50,488 nt of DNA from Bdellovibrionia bacterium (GTDB lineage: Bacteria; Bdellovibrionota; Bdellovibrionia; Bdellovibrionales; UBA1609). Where the stretch lies: assembly GCA_030432925.1 (NCBI GenBank), contig JAUILT010000009.1, positions 1 to 50,488 on the forward strand, given 5' to 3'. Both the position numbers and the translations under genes were made by a program. The notes under the pieces are model-generated. The model ran no database searches. It was not told where the DNA came from and saw only the letters and a list, made by a program, of their open reading frames with translations. Below are positions 43,109-50,488 of this stretch, piece after piece; positions within the stretch are counted from its first letter, which is position 1, and each line of letters opens with the position of its first letter.

Positions 43109-43141
43109 TTCTCGCTCAACCTATCAAGTAAACCTTTGTCA

Positions 43142-43885
43142 TCAGGTGGTGGATTTTGAACCAGCAGGCACTGCAGGAATTACTGGAGGAGCTGTTGCCG
43201 GAGCGAATGGTGCACAACTAGGAATAGGCATATTTTTACCACCCCGATCTAGGTAACCTTTATATGCCAATCTGATGTGATTCTCAAAGTTTTCAATCAC
43301 CTCTCTATAAATGGCGCTCTCCTTGTCAAGAGCGTCTTTACAGGTGGTATAATTTGGTACGTCTTGTCCGTACCCAGTTAATCTCATTTTGTCAGATGTT
43401 AGTGGAATTGAGGACTCTAAAACGTCAATTTCTTTAATCGAAGACCTGTAACCGCGGCGCTTAGACTCGGTTGTCTCCACACTAGTATAGTTGATCCTGG
43501 CAATGGCTTCACCATCTACAACTAAATATCTCTTAGGATCGTCATCCAACCTAATAAAATCTGCCATATGTTCTCGGACTGCCTCCGCTCTCATGTTGCC
43601 CGGAGGCATTGCTTCGTCCTCACTAAATGTTCCACGTGCTCTATTGAGAGGGTGTTTAACCTCACACCTCAATAATCTTTTGTCCCCAACTTTTAAATAT
43701 ACAGTTGATTGGTCTTTGGATGCCCCTGCCTTAGAAAAATAGGGAAAAATATTACCAGGGTCTCTGGGGTTTTCTATTTTTTGCAAGGCTGCAAAACAAA
43801 TATCCCGATCTGATTTAGCATTGGAGATCAACGGCAACATAAAAGTCGTCAATATTGCAATTCTAATTTTTAAAGAAGATGTCAT
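43142..43885 (-). CDS. Secreted protein of unknown function
   Basis: 247 residues with a signal peptide ending near SNAKS; GGGGA lies upstream of ATG 43885. Four cysteines (ICFA, LRCEV, TCKDA, SCAPF) suggest disulfides, and the C-terminus is Pro/Ala-rich (APATAPPVIPAVPAGS). No known family. It marks the left part of an accessory region with several broken genes. Confidence 0.65.
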   Translation of the reverse strand: MTSSLKIRIAILTTFMLPLISNAKSDRDICFAALQKIENPRDPGNIFPYFSKAGASKDQSTVYLKVGDKRLLRCEVKHPLNRARGTFSEDEAMPPGNMRAEAVREHMADFIRLDDDPKRYLVVDGEAIARINYTSVETTESKRRGYRSSIKEIDVLESSIPLTSDKMRLTGYGQDVPNYTTCKDALDKESAIYREVIENFENHIRLAYKGYLDRGGKNMPIPSCAPFAPATAPPVIPAVPAGSKSTT

Positions 43886-44274
43886 AAGTAAATCCCCTGT
43901 TCTTTTTCATATGGCTCATCGGTTTTTATTTAATCGAAGTTTATGCTAGGACAGAAAATAGACCATATATACTCATCCAAACTTCTGAAAAAAAACAAAT
44001 GGCGTTTGAGGATGATCAAACCAAGATACAAGTCATAGTGGCATATAGCATAGTGTGAGGTCTCATAGTGATCCACCTCCCCAATGGCCTCGGGCCACAA
44101 AATGAATTAGGCCTAGGAATGAGTTCTTATAACTAAAACAATAACAAATAGTATTATTTTAGTAATTAAAATTGTAATTTAGATGTAATATATTGCGATT
44201 AATCTACCGAATAAGAATATAAAGTTATTGATTTTGTAGTTACCCTGTCTTAATTTGAGACCTTGAGGTGAGAT
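43886..44274. other. AT-rich intergenic region upstream of the toxin-antitoxin-like operon
   Basis: I find no gene. Three direct CATAGTG repeats lie at 44034-44070. The last 150 bases are very AT-rich and probably hold the operon promoter, but no unambiguous -35/-10 pair is seen. Confidence 0.55.
44034..44070 (+). repeat. Three CATAGTG direct repeats at exact 15-base spacing
   Basis: CATAGTG occurs at 44034, 44049 and 44064, each start exactly 15 bases after the last. The array lies about 205 bases upstream of the HTH gene that opens the operon. Iterated half-sites like this often bind repressors or initiators; the HTH protein at 44275 is a candidate ligand. Confidence 0.45.
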
Positions 44275-44613
44275 ATGGGCCAATCAGGACCAAAGAAGTT
44301 TAAAGGTAAAGAAGATATCATTCAGTTCCTAGTGAAAGTCAGCAACAAGTTAGGAATAGAGCGTGATGAGCTGGCAATTCGACTTGGAATTTCTAAGTCG
44401 GCCTTCTATGGGTACATCACCCGCCGTGAGATCCCCTCACGCTCGTATAAGAGGCTTGTGGAGTTATATGAAAGTGAAGACTCAAGAGAGGGGCCCAAAG
44501 CTCAACCAAGCGGCTCTGTCATGCTCTCAGAGGCCACTCTTGATGAACTCATACACGAGATAGAAAGCCGTGGTTGGCTTATTGATTTACGGCGAAGGGC
44601 TTCAGGTGAATAA
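44275..44613 (+). CDS. HTH DNA-binding protein heading a toxin-antitoxin-like operon
   Basis: 112 residues; ATG follows GAGGTGAGAT. The N-terminal half has a lambda-repressor-like HTH (LGIERDELAIRLGISKSAFYGYITRREIP). The C-terminal part (TLDELIHEIESRGWLIDL) is helical. Its TAA is directly followed by the GTG of the nucleotidyltransferase gene. Likely the operon autoregulator; binding could involve the CATAGTG repeats. Confidence 0.8.
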   Translation: MGQSGPKKFKGKEDIIQFLVKVSNKLGIERDELAIRLGISKSAFYGYITRREIPSRSYKRLVELYESEDSREGPKAQPSGSVMLSEATLDELIHEIESRGWLIDLRRRASGE

Positions 44614-44937
44614 GTGGAAAGGTTAGGTGTGGCTGAGTTTTTAAATGAGTTTCAAGTCTCTGAAAAAGAGCTGACCCGCCTTTGCCGAGAATTGGATGCT
44701 AAATCATTGTCTGTTTTTGGTTCGGCTTTGAATGATAATTTTATCAAAGGTAAAAGTGATCTTGATTTTTTAGTAGAATTCGACGTTTCTACATTTGATC
44801 TTTTCTTTAATTTTCGTGACCGCCTGAGCCGCTTATTTAAGTATGAAAAGGTTGATTTGATAACAGTGGGATCACTGAAAAATAACATTGTAAAAGAAGA
44901 AATATTTGCTTCTAGGAAAATACTTTATGCCGCTTAG
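44614..44937 (+). CDS. MNT-type minimal nucleotidyltransferase (MntA-like)
   Basis: A 107-residue protein with GTG start. The motif VFGSALNDNFIKGKSDLDFLVEF gives the GS-x-D-x-D signature, and the third acidic residue is in EKVDLIT. In MNT-HEPN modules such enzymes AMPylate and silence the HepT RNase. No HEPN gene follows; instead a 64-residue helical protein is encoded, so the partner is unclear. It overlaps the next gene by 11 bases. Confidence 0.82.
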   Translation: MERLGVAEFLNEFQVSEKELTRLCRELDAKSLSVFGSALNDNFIKGKSDLDFLVEFDVSTFDLFFNFRDRLSRLFKYEKVDLITVGSLKNNIVKEEIFASRKILYAA

Positions 44938-45121
44938 CCAGATAAATCATAAAAACAAACTGATTTCTGAAAAGGCAAAAAAGAATCTAAAGCTTGGCGA
45001 AGGTCTTTTTAATTTTGCATACAAGGCTAAGTCATTTCAATTGAGAAAAAAGTATCCACAATGGGACGAAGAAAAAGTTCATCAGCGCACAATGGAGCTT
45101 ATTGAAAGGGGTTGCTCTTAA
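44927..45121 (+). CDS. Small helical protein, putative antitoxin-like partner
   Basis: 64 residues beginning MPLSQINHKNKLISEKAKK. Core LGEGLFNFAYKAKSFQLRKKYPQWDEEKVHQRTMELIERGC is matched by a second gene at 47966-48187 (LAEDLFNFAYSVKYHQLQKK ... QVHEHTLLLIERGC). Comparable small proteins, as I recall, precede AbiEii-like nucleotidyltransferases in many genomes, and here one indeed follows with no gap. Probably the cognate antitoxin; no biochemical role is known to me. Confidence 0.7.
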   Translation: MPLSQINHKNKLISEKAKKNLKLGEGLFNFAYKAKSFQLRKKYPQWDEEKVHQRTMELIERGCS

Positions 45122-45667
45122 ATGATCCCTTTTATTGAAACCTTTCAACGGGCTGTCCGCAGACTTGAAGATGCAAATATTTCTTATGCTATTGTTGGCT
45201 CGATTGCCTCAACAATTTATGGGGAGCCACGGTTAACTTGTTACCTGGATATCGTAGTAGATGTGAAATCACAACAGGCTTCTTTTTTAAAAGAGCTATT
45301 TGGGCCCCTTGAGTACAGCTGCCCACCTATTGAGATTCTTGGCTCAGAAATTAGTAGTTGTGGGCAATTCAGTATTTTACATAATTCCACGGGACTTAAA
45401 ATTGACCTCTTTGTGAAAAAAGATACAGATATTGAACAGTCTTGTTTTGATCGTCGGCAACAAATTGAAATTTGGGACGGTTTTTTAGCATATCTTGCTT
45501 CACCAGAAGATGTTATTATTAAAAAGTTAAAGAGTTTTTATGAGGGCGGCTTTGAAAAACACATACGAGATATTCGCGGTATTTTGGTAAATAGTGATCT
45601 TGATCAGGGATATCTAAAAAAGTGGGTAGCGCAGCTTGATTTAGAAAATGAGTGGAAGAAAGTTTAA
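45122..45667 (+). CDS. AbiEii-like nucleotidyltransferase with altered active-site motif
   Basis: 181 residues. The N-terminus (ISYAIVGSIASTIYGEPRLTCYLDIVVD) aligns with the usual GSxAS-xYGEPR-xTxDIDLVVD motif of these enzymes, but the first Asp of the Asp-x-Asp pair is Tyr here (YLDIVVD). It could be inactive or use another residue. Later LKIDLFVK and EDVIIKKLKSFYEGG match the family. The start abuts the stop of the small partner; its TAA shares a base with the kinase ATG. Confidence 0.75.
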   Translation: MIPFIETFQRAVRRLEDANISYAIVGSIASTIYGEPRLTCYLDIVVDVKSQQASFLKELFGPLEYSCPPIEILGSEISSCGQFSILHNSTGLKIDLFVKKDTDIEQSCFDRRQQIEIWDGFLAYLASPEDVIIKKLKSFYEGGFEKHIRDIRGILVNSDLDQGYLKKWVAQLDLENEWKKV

Positions 45668-46260
45668 TGGAAGAGAAAAAGCAAATTATTTTTATAGCAG
45701 GACCTAATGGAGCTGGTAAAACCACCAGCGCCTTGTTACTTCTTCCAGATTTTTTTAAGACAAATGAGTTTGTGAATGCAGATGAAATAGCTCGTGGTCT
45801 CTCGCCATTAAATCAAGACTCAATGGCAGTGAAAGCAGGCAAGTTGATGCTGCAAAGGGTGGATGAACTCATCCGACAAAACAAGTCTTTTGGTGTTGAA
45901 ACCACCTTATCAGGCTCGGGTCACAAGAAAATAATCAAAGAAGCTCAATCCAAGGGTTACTCTGTGGGGATTGTTTTTCTGTATTTAAATTCTGTTTTAT
46001 TGGCAAAAAAAAGAGTGCAGTATCGGGTGACTCAGGGCGGTCACAATATTCCAGAGGACACCATAGAGAGGCGTTACCAGAGGGGCATAAGTAACTTAAA
46101 AAAGATTTATTTGCCATTAGTTGATTGGGCTTATGTTTTTGATAATTCGTCTCAAAGTGAAGAAGGACCGATTCCAGTGTTTTATAAACATGGAGTTGAG
46201 GAAACTGTTATTAATAAAGACTTATGGGAGAAGATAGATGAGCAAGCCAGAAAAAATTGA
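45667..46260 (+). CDS. Zeta-toxin-like kinase
   Basis: 197 residues, start at ATG 45667 (TAATG overlap). P-loop GPNGAGKTTSA, substrate-binding acidic NADEIARGLSP, GVETTLSGSG and the LID-like Arg block RRYQRGISNL. It belongs to the chromosomal zeta-like family, homologous to kinases that phosphorylate UDP-N-acetylglucosamine, though the substrate of this subgroup is not established. Linked to the 46238 gene by a 23-base overlap. Confidence 0.85.
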   Translation: MEEKKQIIFIAGPNGAGKTTSALLLLPDFFKTNEFVNADEIARGLSPLNQDSMAVKAGKLMLQRVDELIRQNKSFGVETTLSGSGHKKIIKEAQSKGYSVGIVFLYLNSVLLAKKRVQYRVTQGGHNIPEDTIERRYQRGISNLKKIYLPLVDWAYVFDNSSQSEEGPIPVFYKHGVEETVINKDLWEKIDEQARKN

Positions 46261-46429
46261 AAATATCGACACTAAAGAGTTGGTCGAAGAAGGAATGAAA
46301 GAAGTCCACAAAAAACTACGTAAGGACAAAATAAAATCGGGAGACCCTCTAGTAGTCAGCAAAGATGGTAATGTTGTTGCCCTTGATCCTGCGACTATGA
46401 AGGAGATCAATAAAAAAGAAGAAGGGTAA
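46238..46429 (+). CDS. Small protein, putative partner of the zeta-like kinase
   Basis: 63 residues beginning MSKPEKIENIDTKELVEE, helical then SGDPLVVSKDGNVVALDP, a strand pair. Similar short genes adjoin many zeta-like kinases and are presumed antitoxins. Its start lies inside the kinase gene, so the two are made together. Last gene of the operon. Confidence 0.72.
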   Translation: MSKPEKIENIDTKELVEEGMKEVHKKLRKDKIKSGDPLVVSKDGNVVALDPATMKEINKKEEG

Positions 46430-46498
46430 GTGATGCTCACTCTTTGGTAAGTGGAGGAGGGTTAGTTTAGCAGCTTTTTTCAATCCGACTCAGTGTAT

Positions 46499-46651
46499 TC
46501 ACGGCCTTTTAAACGCCTTGAGGTCACTTTCTCCAAGCTTTACGTTCGTTGGAACAATCATCTGTATCGGATCGACCTTTAAATACCCTGCAAGTGTACA
46601 AATGGTAGAAAAACGAACGTCATTCACATTTAAATTCTCAATTTCATTCAT
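46499..46651 (-). pseudogene. C-terminal half of an XRE-type regulator
   Basis: The minus-strand frame MNEIENLNVNDVRFSTICTL continues AGYLKVDPIQMIVPT and ends with TGA at 46499-46501. This matches the second half of an XRE HTH (…IEN…xxRxSTICxLAxxLxVDP). The HTH-start helices are absent; upstream in frame only a stop is met. I treat it as a remnant of a truncated regulator. Confidence 0.5.
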
Positions 46652-46837
46652 GAAAAAAATATGGACTTATTCAATAACTCTCAGGGACTTCAGTTCTACA
46701 GGCGAAGCAAAAAGATGGAGAAAGATCTTAGCCTTGATAAGGTTGAACGGGAGGCTTTGGCAAGATTACGAAATAAGAAGTTGAAGGTCTTGGACCCTCG
46801 CCTTAAGAAAATTCCCGGAGGATACTATTCTAAGTAG
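46634..46837 (+). pseudogene. C-terminal remnant resembling a DUF6973-like toxin-type domain
   Basis: Plus-strand frame ...NFIHEKNMDLFNNSQGLQFY and on to NKKLKVLDPRLKKIPGGYYS, ending at a TAG at 46837. The HE-x-x-MDL-x-NN-x-x-G block resembles, in my judgement, the conserved middle of DUF6973 proteins. Only an ATG at 46661 exists, after the motif begins, so the 5' part has been lost. It overlaps the 5' end of the XRE-like remnant on the other strand, which looks like a deletion junction. Identification is tentative. Confidence 0.4.
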
Positions 46838-46862
46838 GATTGCCTTTGTTGTCTCTACGCTT

Positions 46863-47789
46863 TTGAGTCTTGCGGTCATTTGTGTCTATCTGCAAGATCG
46901 AAGCTGGCTTTTTTCATTAGTTGAACATTTTCAAATTTGGTTTATTTTTATCGGCGTGGGGCTTCTGTGCTTTGTTCCATGGGTCAGCAAGCATAAATGG
47001 ATGCTGACTGGAGTGATCATTCTAGCTGTCACATTCTTTACTTCAAGAACTTTAGTTTATTGGAAGCCATTATTTTACGGAGAAACGACAGGTTTTCCCG
47101 AGCAAAATACGGTTTCCGTGTTCTATGCAAACATCAATTCTCAGAATAGTAAAAAAAGCAAACTGATCTCTTACCTACAAACAGAAGTACCCGACTTAGT
47201 TATTCTCAACGAGATCAACCAGTCATGGGGAGGGGAGCTGATATCATTGGAACAAACCTATCCCTATTCAAAGTTCATCGTTCAAGAGGGTAACTTCGGC
47301 CTGGGAGTGTTGAGTCAGACCCATTTGAAGGTTGAGAGGGTTTTTATTGATCGAGAAAATGGGATTCCAGCCCTTGTTCTTCAAGTCGATACCTCTCAAG
47401 GAAAAATAAAGATGGCCGTATTGCATGCATTTCCTCCAATTGGAAGTTATGGAACATTGATCCGCAATCAATATCTTTCCGCCTTATCTCATCAACTTCA
47501 GGGCACTGAAGGCCCATTGCTAGTTTGTGGGGATTTCAACACCACGCCGTGGTCTGCAGTTTTTAAAGCATTTCTTGAAAACTCGGGCTTGAACTTAAGT
47601 GTCAATCATCCAACTCCACACACCTGGCCGGCAGTCTCTTTTTTGCCAAAGATTCCCATTGACCATTGCCTATCTAGAGGGCTCAAAGTGGTTAGGTATG
47701 AACGAGGTCCCGATATTGGGTCAGATCATTGGCCGCTTCTGATTGAGATTTTAGCCGGAACAAGAAGGCCGGCGGAAACTGGAAAGTAA
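46863..47789 (+). CDS. Membrane-anchored endonuclease/exonuclease/phosphatase family protein
   Basis: A 308-residue protein with three N-terminal hydrophobic segments and a YafD-like EEP domain: VFYANINSQN, LVILNEIN, VLHAFPPIG, LLVCGDFNTTPWS and the final GSDHWPLLIEI (catalytic Asp/His). The TTG at 46863 is the only usual start, but the first membrane helix clearly extends upstream (ILSRIAFVVSTLLS from about 46827), so the true start may be lost or non-canonical. It likely cleaves phosphodiester bonds outside the cytoplasm. Confidence 0.8.
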   Translation: MSLAVICVYLQDRSWLFSLVEHFQIWFIFIGVGLLCFVPWVSKHKWMLTGVIILAVTFFTSRTLVYWKPLFYGETTGFPEQNTVSVFYANINSQNSKKSKLISYLQTEVPDLVILNEINQSWGGELISLEQTYPYSKFIVQEGNFGLGVLSQTHLKVERVFIDRENGIPALVLQVDTSQGKIKMAVLHAFPPIGSYGTLIRNQYLSALSHQLQGTEGPLLVCGDFNTTPWSAVFKAFLENSGLNLSVNHPTPHTWPAVSFLPKIPIDHCLSRGLKVVRYERGPDIGSDHWPLLIEILAGTRRPAETGK

Positions 47790-47966
47790 GGAAAACCTTT
47801 GGTCGGGAGTTAGGTCATAAAAAAAGAGCGCCAAGTCAGAATATTTATAATATTGAGCATATTCCCTAATGGAGGCAATTGATCCGACGATCATATAAGA
47901 GATTTTCTCGCCTTCAATACGCTGGATGGCTTCTTTGAATGTGTCGATGAAAGGCACTGTGGTCAC
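47751..47966 (-). pseudogene. Truncated AbiEii-like nucleotidyltransferase
   Basis: The first 32 residues (VPFIDTFKEAIQRIEGEKISYMIVGSIAS) match the N-terminus of the nucleotidyltransferase at 45122. Then the sequence leaves homology (IREYAQYYKYSDLALFF...) and runs into the 3' end of the EEP gene, so the catalytic core is gone. GTG start at 47966 overlaps the stop of the small partner (TAGTG), the same arrangement as the intact copy. A deletion remnant. Confidence 0.7.
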
Positions 47967-48187
47967 TAGGCACAGCCTCGCTCAATCAACAGCAGGGTAT
48001 GTTCGTGGACCTGTTTTTCAGACCAATCTGAGTGTTTTTTTTGAAGCTGATGGTACTTGACACTGTAGGCGAAGTTGAAGAGGTCTTCGGCGAGCTTGAG
48101 TCTTTTTTGGATCTTCTGGGTCTCAAGGTCTGTAGGTGTTTTTGGTTGTTGTGGTTTGCTCTTCGCTGTTTTTCTCATCTCTTCCAT
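47966..48187 (-). CDS. Small helical protein, second copy of the antitoxin-like partner
   Basis: 73 residues, homologous to the 44927 gene over LKLAEDLFNFAYSVKYHQLQ to LLIERGC, with a longer Lys/Pro-rich start (KTAKSKPQQPKTPTDLET). It appears intact although its nucleotidyltransferase partner is truncated, which fits an orphan antitoxin retained after toxin loss. It lies 38 bases beyond the 3' end of tRNA-Leu. Confidence 0.7.
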   Translation of the reverse strand: MEEMRKTAKSKPQQPKTPTDLETQKIQKRLKLAEDLFNFAYSVKYHQLQKKHSDWSEKQVHEHTLLLIERGCA

Positions 48188-48225
48188 ATCGACATCTTCT
48201 TTTTAAAGATCGTCGATATAAAAAA

Positions 48226-48312
48226 TGGTCCGCCAGAGAGGACTTGAACCTCCACGTCCTTTCGGACACTGGTCCCTCAAACCAGCCTGTCTACCAATTC
48301 CAGCACTAGCGG
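48226..48312 (-). tRNA. tRNA-Leu (GAG)
   Basis: 87 bases with encoded CCA. Acceptor 5' CCGCTAG pairs with CTGGCGG; D-loop GGAATTGGTAGACAGG; anticodon arm CTGGT-TTGAGGG-ACCAG, giving anticodon GAG; a long variable arm (TGTCCGAAAGGACG) as in class II tRNA-Leu; T-arm with GGTTCAAGTCC. The accessory genes begin immediately after its 3' end, a common site for island integration, though I find no repeat of the tRNA end in the window. Confidence 0.95.
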
Positions 48313-48759
48313 ATGAACGTCTCAAAACGGTACAGCGTTAGACCATTTCTGAGATTTTTCTATATACCAACAATCAATCTATATATTTGACCTCATTAAC
48401 TTTTTTTGACTTTCGTTACATTACCCTCAAACTCGATCGGGATAAAACACAAACCTAGGGCTTAATGAGATCAGAGTCAAGGCTACAGGGCCTTTCAGAC
48501 GTCTTTGAAATCGGTTAAAAATGTCCTCTTATTTCTAGACCTAAAGCCTGATCTTATACATTAGAAAGCTTTTTCGGGCTCAAGGCTAACCCAGACTTGT
48601 GGCTTTTTCGTCCTATTAACAGAGAAGAAAGAGCGGCATGGAAGCTGCTGACAAGAGGGCACGGAGGCTCTCGGGGATTTCCCTTCATTAAGAAGACTCA
48701 TGGATGAGGCTCCTTGACGAAGTGGGTAGGGGGAGAAAGTTTCAGGGAGGAACATCACC
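48313..48759. other. Noncoding stretch of about 450 bases
   Basis: I recognise no gene or known RNA. It contains a direct repeat GCTTTTTCG (48569-48577 and 48602-48610) and several short self-complementary segments, so a structured RNA or long leader for the two small genes at 48760 is possible. Confidence 0.4.
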
Positions 48760-48909
48760 ATGGCATTGCAAGATCTCAAAAAGCTCACTGAAGAGTTAAA
48801 AAAGCTGGCTAGGATGCTGAACCAGGTTCGAGAGAAGGACGATCGGCATCAAATACACAGACGTGCCTTTGCGATTCTAAGAAAGATCGAAAAAGGAGGG
48901 GGCAAGTGA
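48760..48909 (+). CDS. Small helical basic protein (49 residues)
   Basis: ATG 48760 follows GGGAGGAA. Sequence MALQDLKKLTEELKKLARML and on: amphipathic, Lys/Arg-rich, probably a short coiled coil. Its TGA lies within GTGA, which starts the next gene, so both are co-translated. No family known; the strong ribosome site and overlap are the support. Confidence 0.6.
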   Translation: MALQDLKKLTEELKKLARMLNQVREKDDRHQIHRRAFAILRKIEKGGGK

Positions 48910-49034
48910 CAGAAACATTTTTACTTTTTGGAGTGTACTTAGGTTTGTTGGGCCTTGGTGTGAGCTTCACGTTATTAAGTTCGGGTTTAAGAGTTGAGGT
49001 ATATAGAAGAGATGAGGAAATAAAAAAGAGGTGA
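48906..49034 (+). CDS. Small single-helix membrane protein (42 residues)
   Basis: GTG 48906 overlaps the previous stop (GTGA). The protein has one membrane helix (FLLFGVYLGLLGLGVSFTLL) and a charged tail (VEVYRRDEEIKKR). A strong terminator follows at 49145. Together with the 49-residue protein it may form a small membrane complex; function unknown. Confidence 0.6.
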   Translation: MTETFLLFGVYLGLLGLGVSFTLLSSGLRVEVYRRDEEIKKR

Positions 49035-49144
49035 GTTCCCACATCGAATTTCCTTGATTAGGATCTAAGACGGTTGGTTTTCGAATCAATGAAATTCAAA
49101 AGCATGGAAGTGTGACCCCATTATACGTTCCCCATGCGTTTTTG

Positions 49145-49171
49145 GCCGGAGGTAAAACTCCGGCTTTTTTT
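49145..49171 (+). terminator. Rho-independent terminator before queA
   Basis: GCCGGAG (49145-49151) and CTCCGGC (49158-49164) form a perfect 7-bp stem with 6-base loop followed by seven T. It closes the transcript of the two small genes. Confidence 0.88.
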
Positions 49172-49277
49172 ATGATTCAAGGTCACCTTTCTGCTATTTG
49201 ACATTATGTACAGGTTTCCCTATACCTGCTTACATGCGCCATAGCAAAATGCTGGCAGGGATTGACTGTCTATTAAA

Positions 49278-50488
<1,211 letters not shown>

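Noticed and set aside
44614-45121. Classical MNT-HEPN (MntA/HepT) pair
   Set aside because: The downstream protein is only 64 residues and lacks the HEPN R-x4-6-H motif.
48226-48312. tRNA-Leu as an integration site with a duplicated attachment end
   Set aside because: I looked for a repeat of the tRNA 3' end in the accessory region to its left and found none, so only the location supports it.
48569-48610. SRP RNA, RNase P RNA, tmRNA or GEMM riboswitch in the noncoding region
   Set aside because: The diagnostic cores of these RNAs are absent; only a short direct repeat was found.

Overview
The window looks like chromosome from a predatory or predator-related member of Bdellovibrionota. The evidence is indirect: a TIGR02147-type regulator, a cbb3 oxidase with CcoN and CcoO fused, many secreted proteases, and many short lipoproteins whose lipobox ends in Asn/Gln-Cys (FFNNC, FYQNC). 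G+C is moderate, with AT-rich accessory patches. No rRNA or species-diagnostic gene is present, so the assignment is an inference.

Layout. 1-6.2 kb: secreted and lipoprotein genes, including a trypsin-like protease. 6.3-17 kb: housekeeping genes (mutS2, lnt, an ABC-F ATPase), a zinc-ribbon membrane protein, a subtilase, and a Slt-like lytic transglycosylase interrupted by one in-frame TGA. 17.1-21.8 kb: a compact operon (heme-c lipoprotein, thioesterase, universal stress protein, beta-CASP nuclease, P-loop NTPase). 21.8-23.6 kb: a divergent subtilase coupled to a Tyr-rich secreted protein. 23.7-30.5 kb: the ccoI-ccoS-ccoNO-ccoQ-ccoP-ccoG operon. 30.7-34.6 kb: a sigma-54 activator response regulator, a PAS histidine kinase, a single-domain receiver and an ApbE-like flavin transferase. 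34.8-42.1 kb: secreted proteins, two with zinc-protease motifs, a TIGR02147 regulator with its secreted partner, and a ceramidase-like membrane protein. 42.1-48.2 kb: an accessory island of broken genes, a six-gene toxin-antitoxin-like operon and a truncated second copy of part of it, ending at tRNA-Leu(GAG). 48.7-50.5 kb: two tiny overlapping genes, then queA and the start of tgt.

The most unifying signal is a set of candidate sigma-54 (RpoN) promoters with GG-N10-GC spacing. Seven lie 42-55 bases upstream of start codons: two lipoprotein genes, the trypsin-like protease, the subtilase, the cbb3 operon, the HELGH protein and the metzincin-like protein. An eighth lies further upstream of the receiver gene. 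The window also encodes a sigma-54 activator beside the cbb3 operon, and a nested 38-bp dyad sits between them. Part of that dyad (TGACACATT-N7-GTCAA) recurs upstream of the trypsin-like protease. A separate 22-bp sequence is repeated exactly upstream of two of the promoters, offset by about one helical turn. I infer an RpoN-controlled programme linking respiration with secreted hydrolases.

The second notable system is the accessory toxin-antitoxin-like operon (44275-46429): an HTH protein, an MNT-type nucleotidyltransferase, a small helical protein, an AbiEii-like nucleotidyltransferase with an altered active-site motif, a zeta-like kinase and a small partner.
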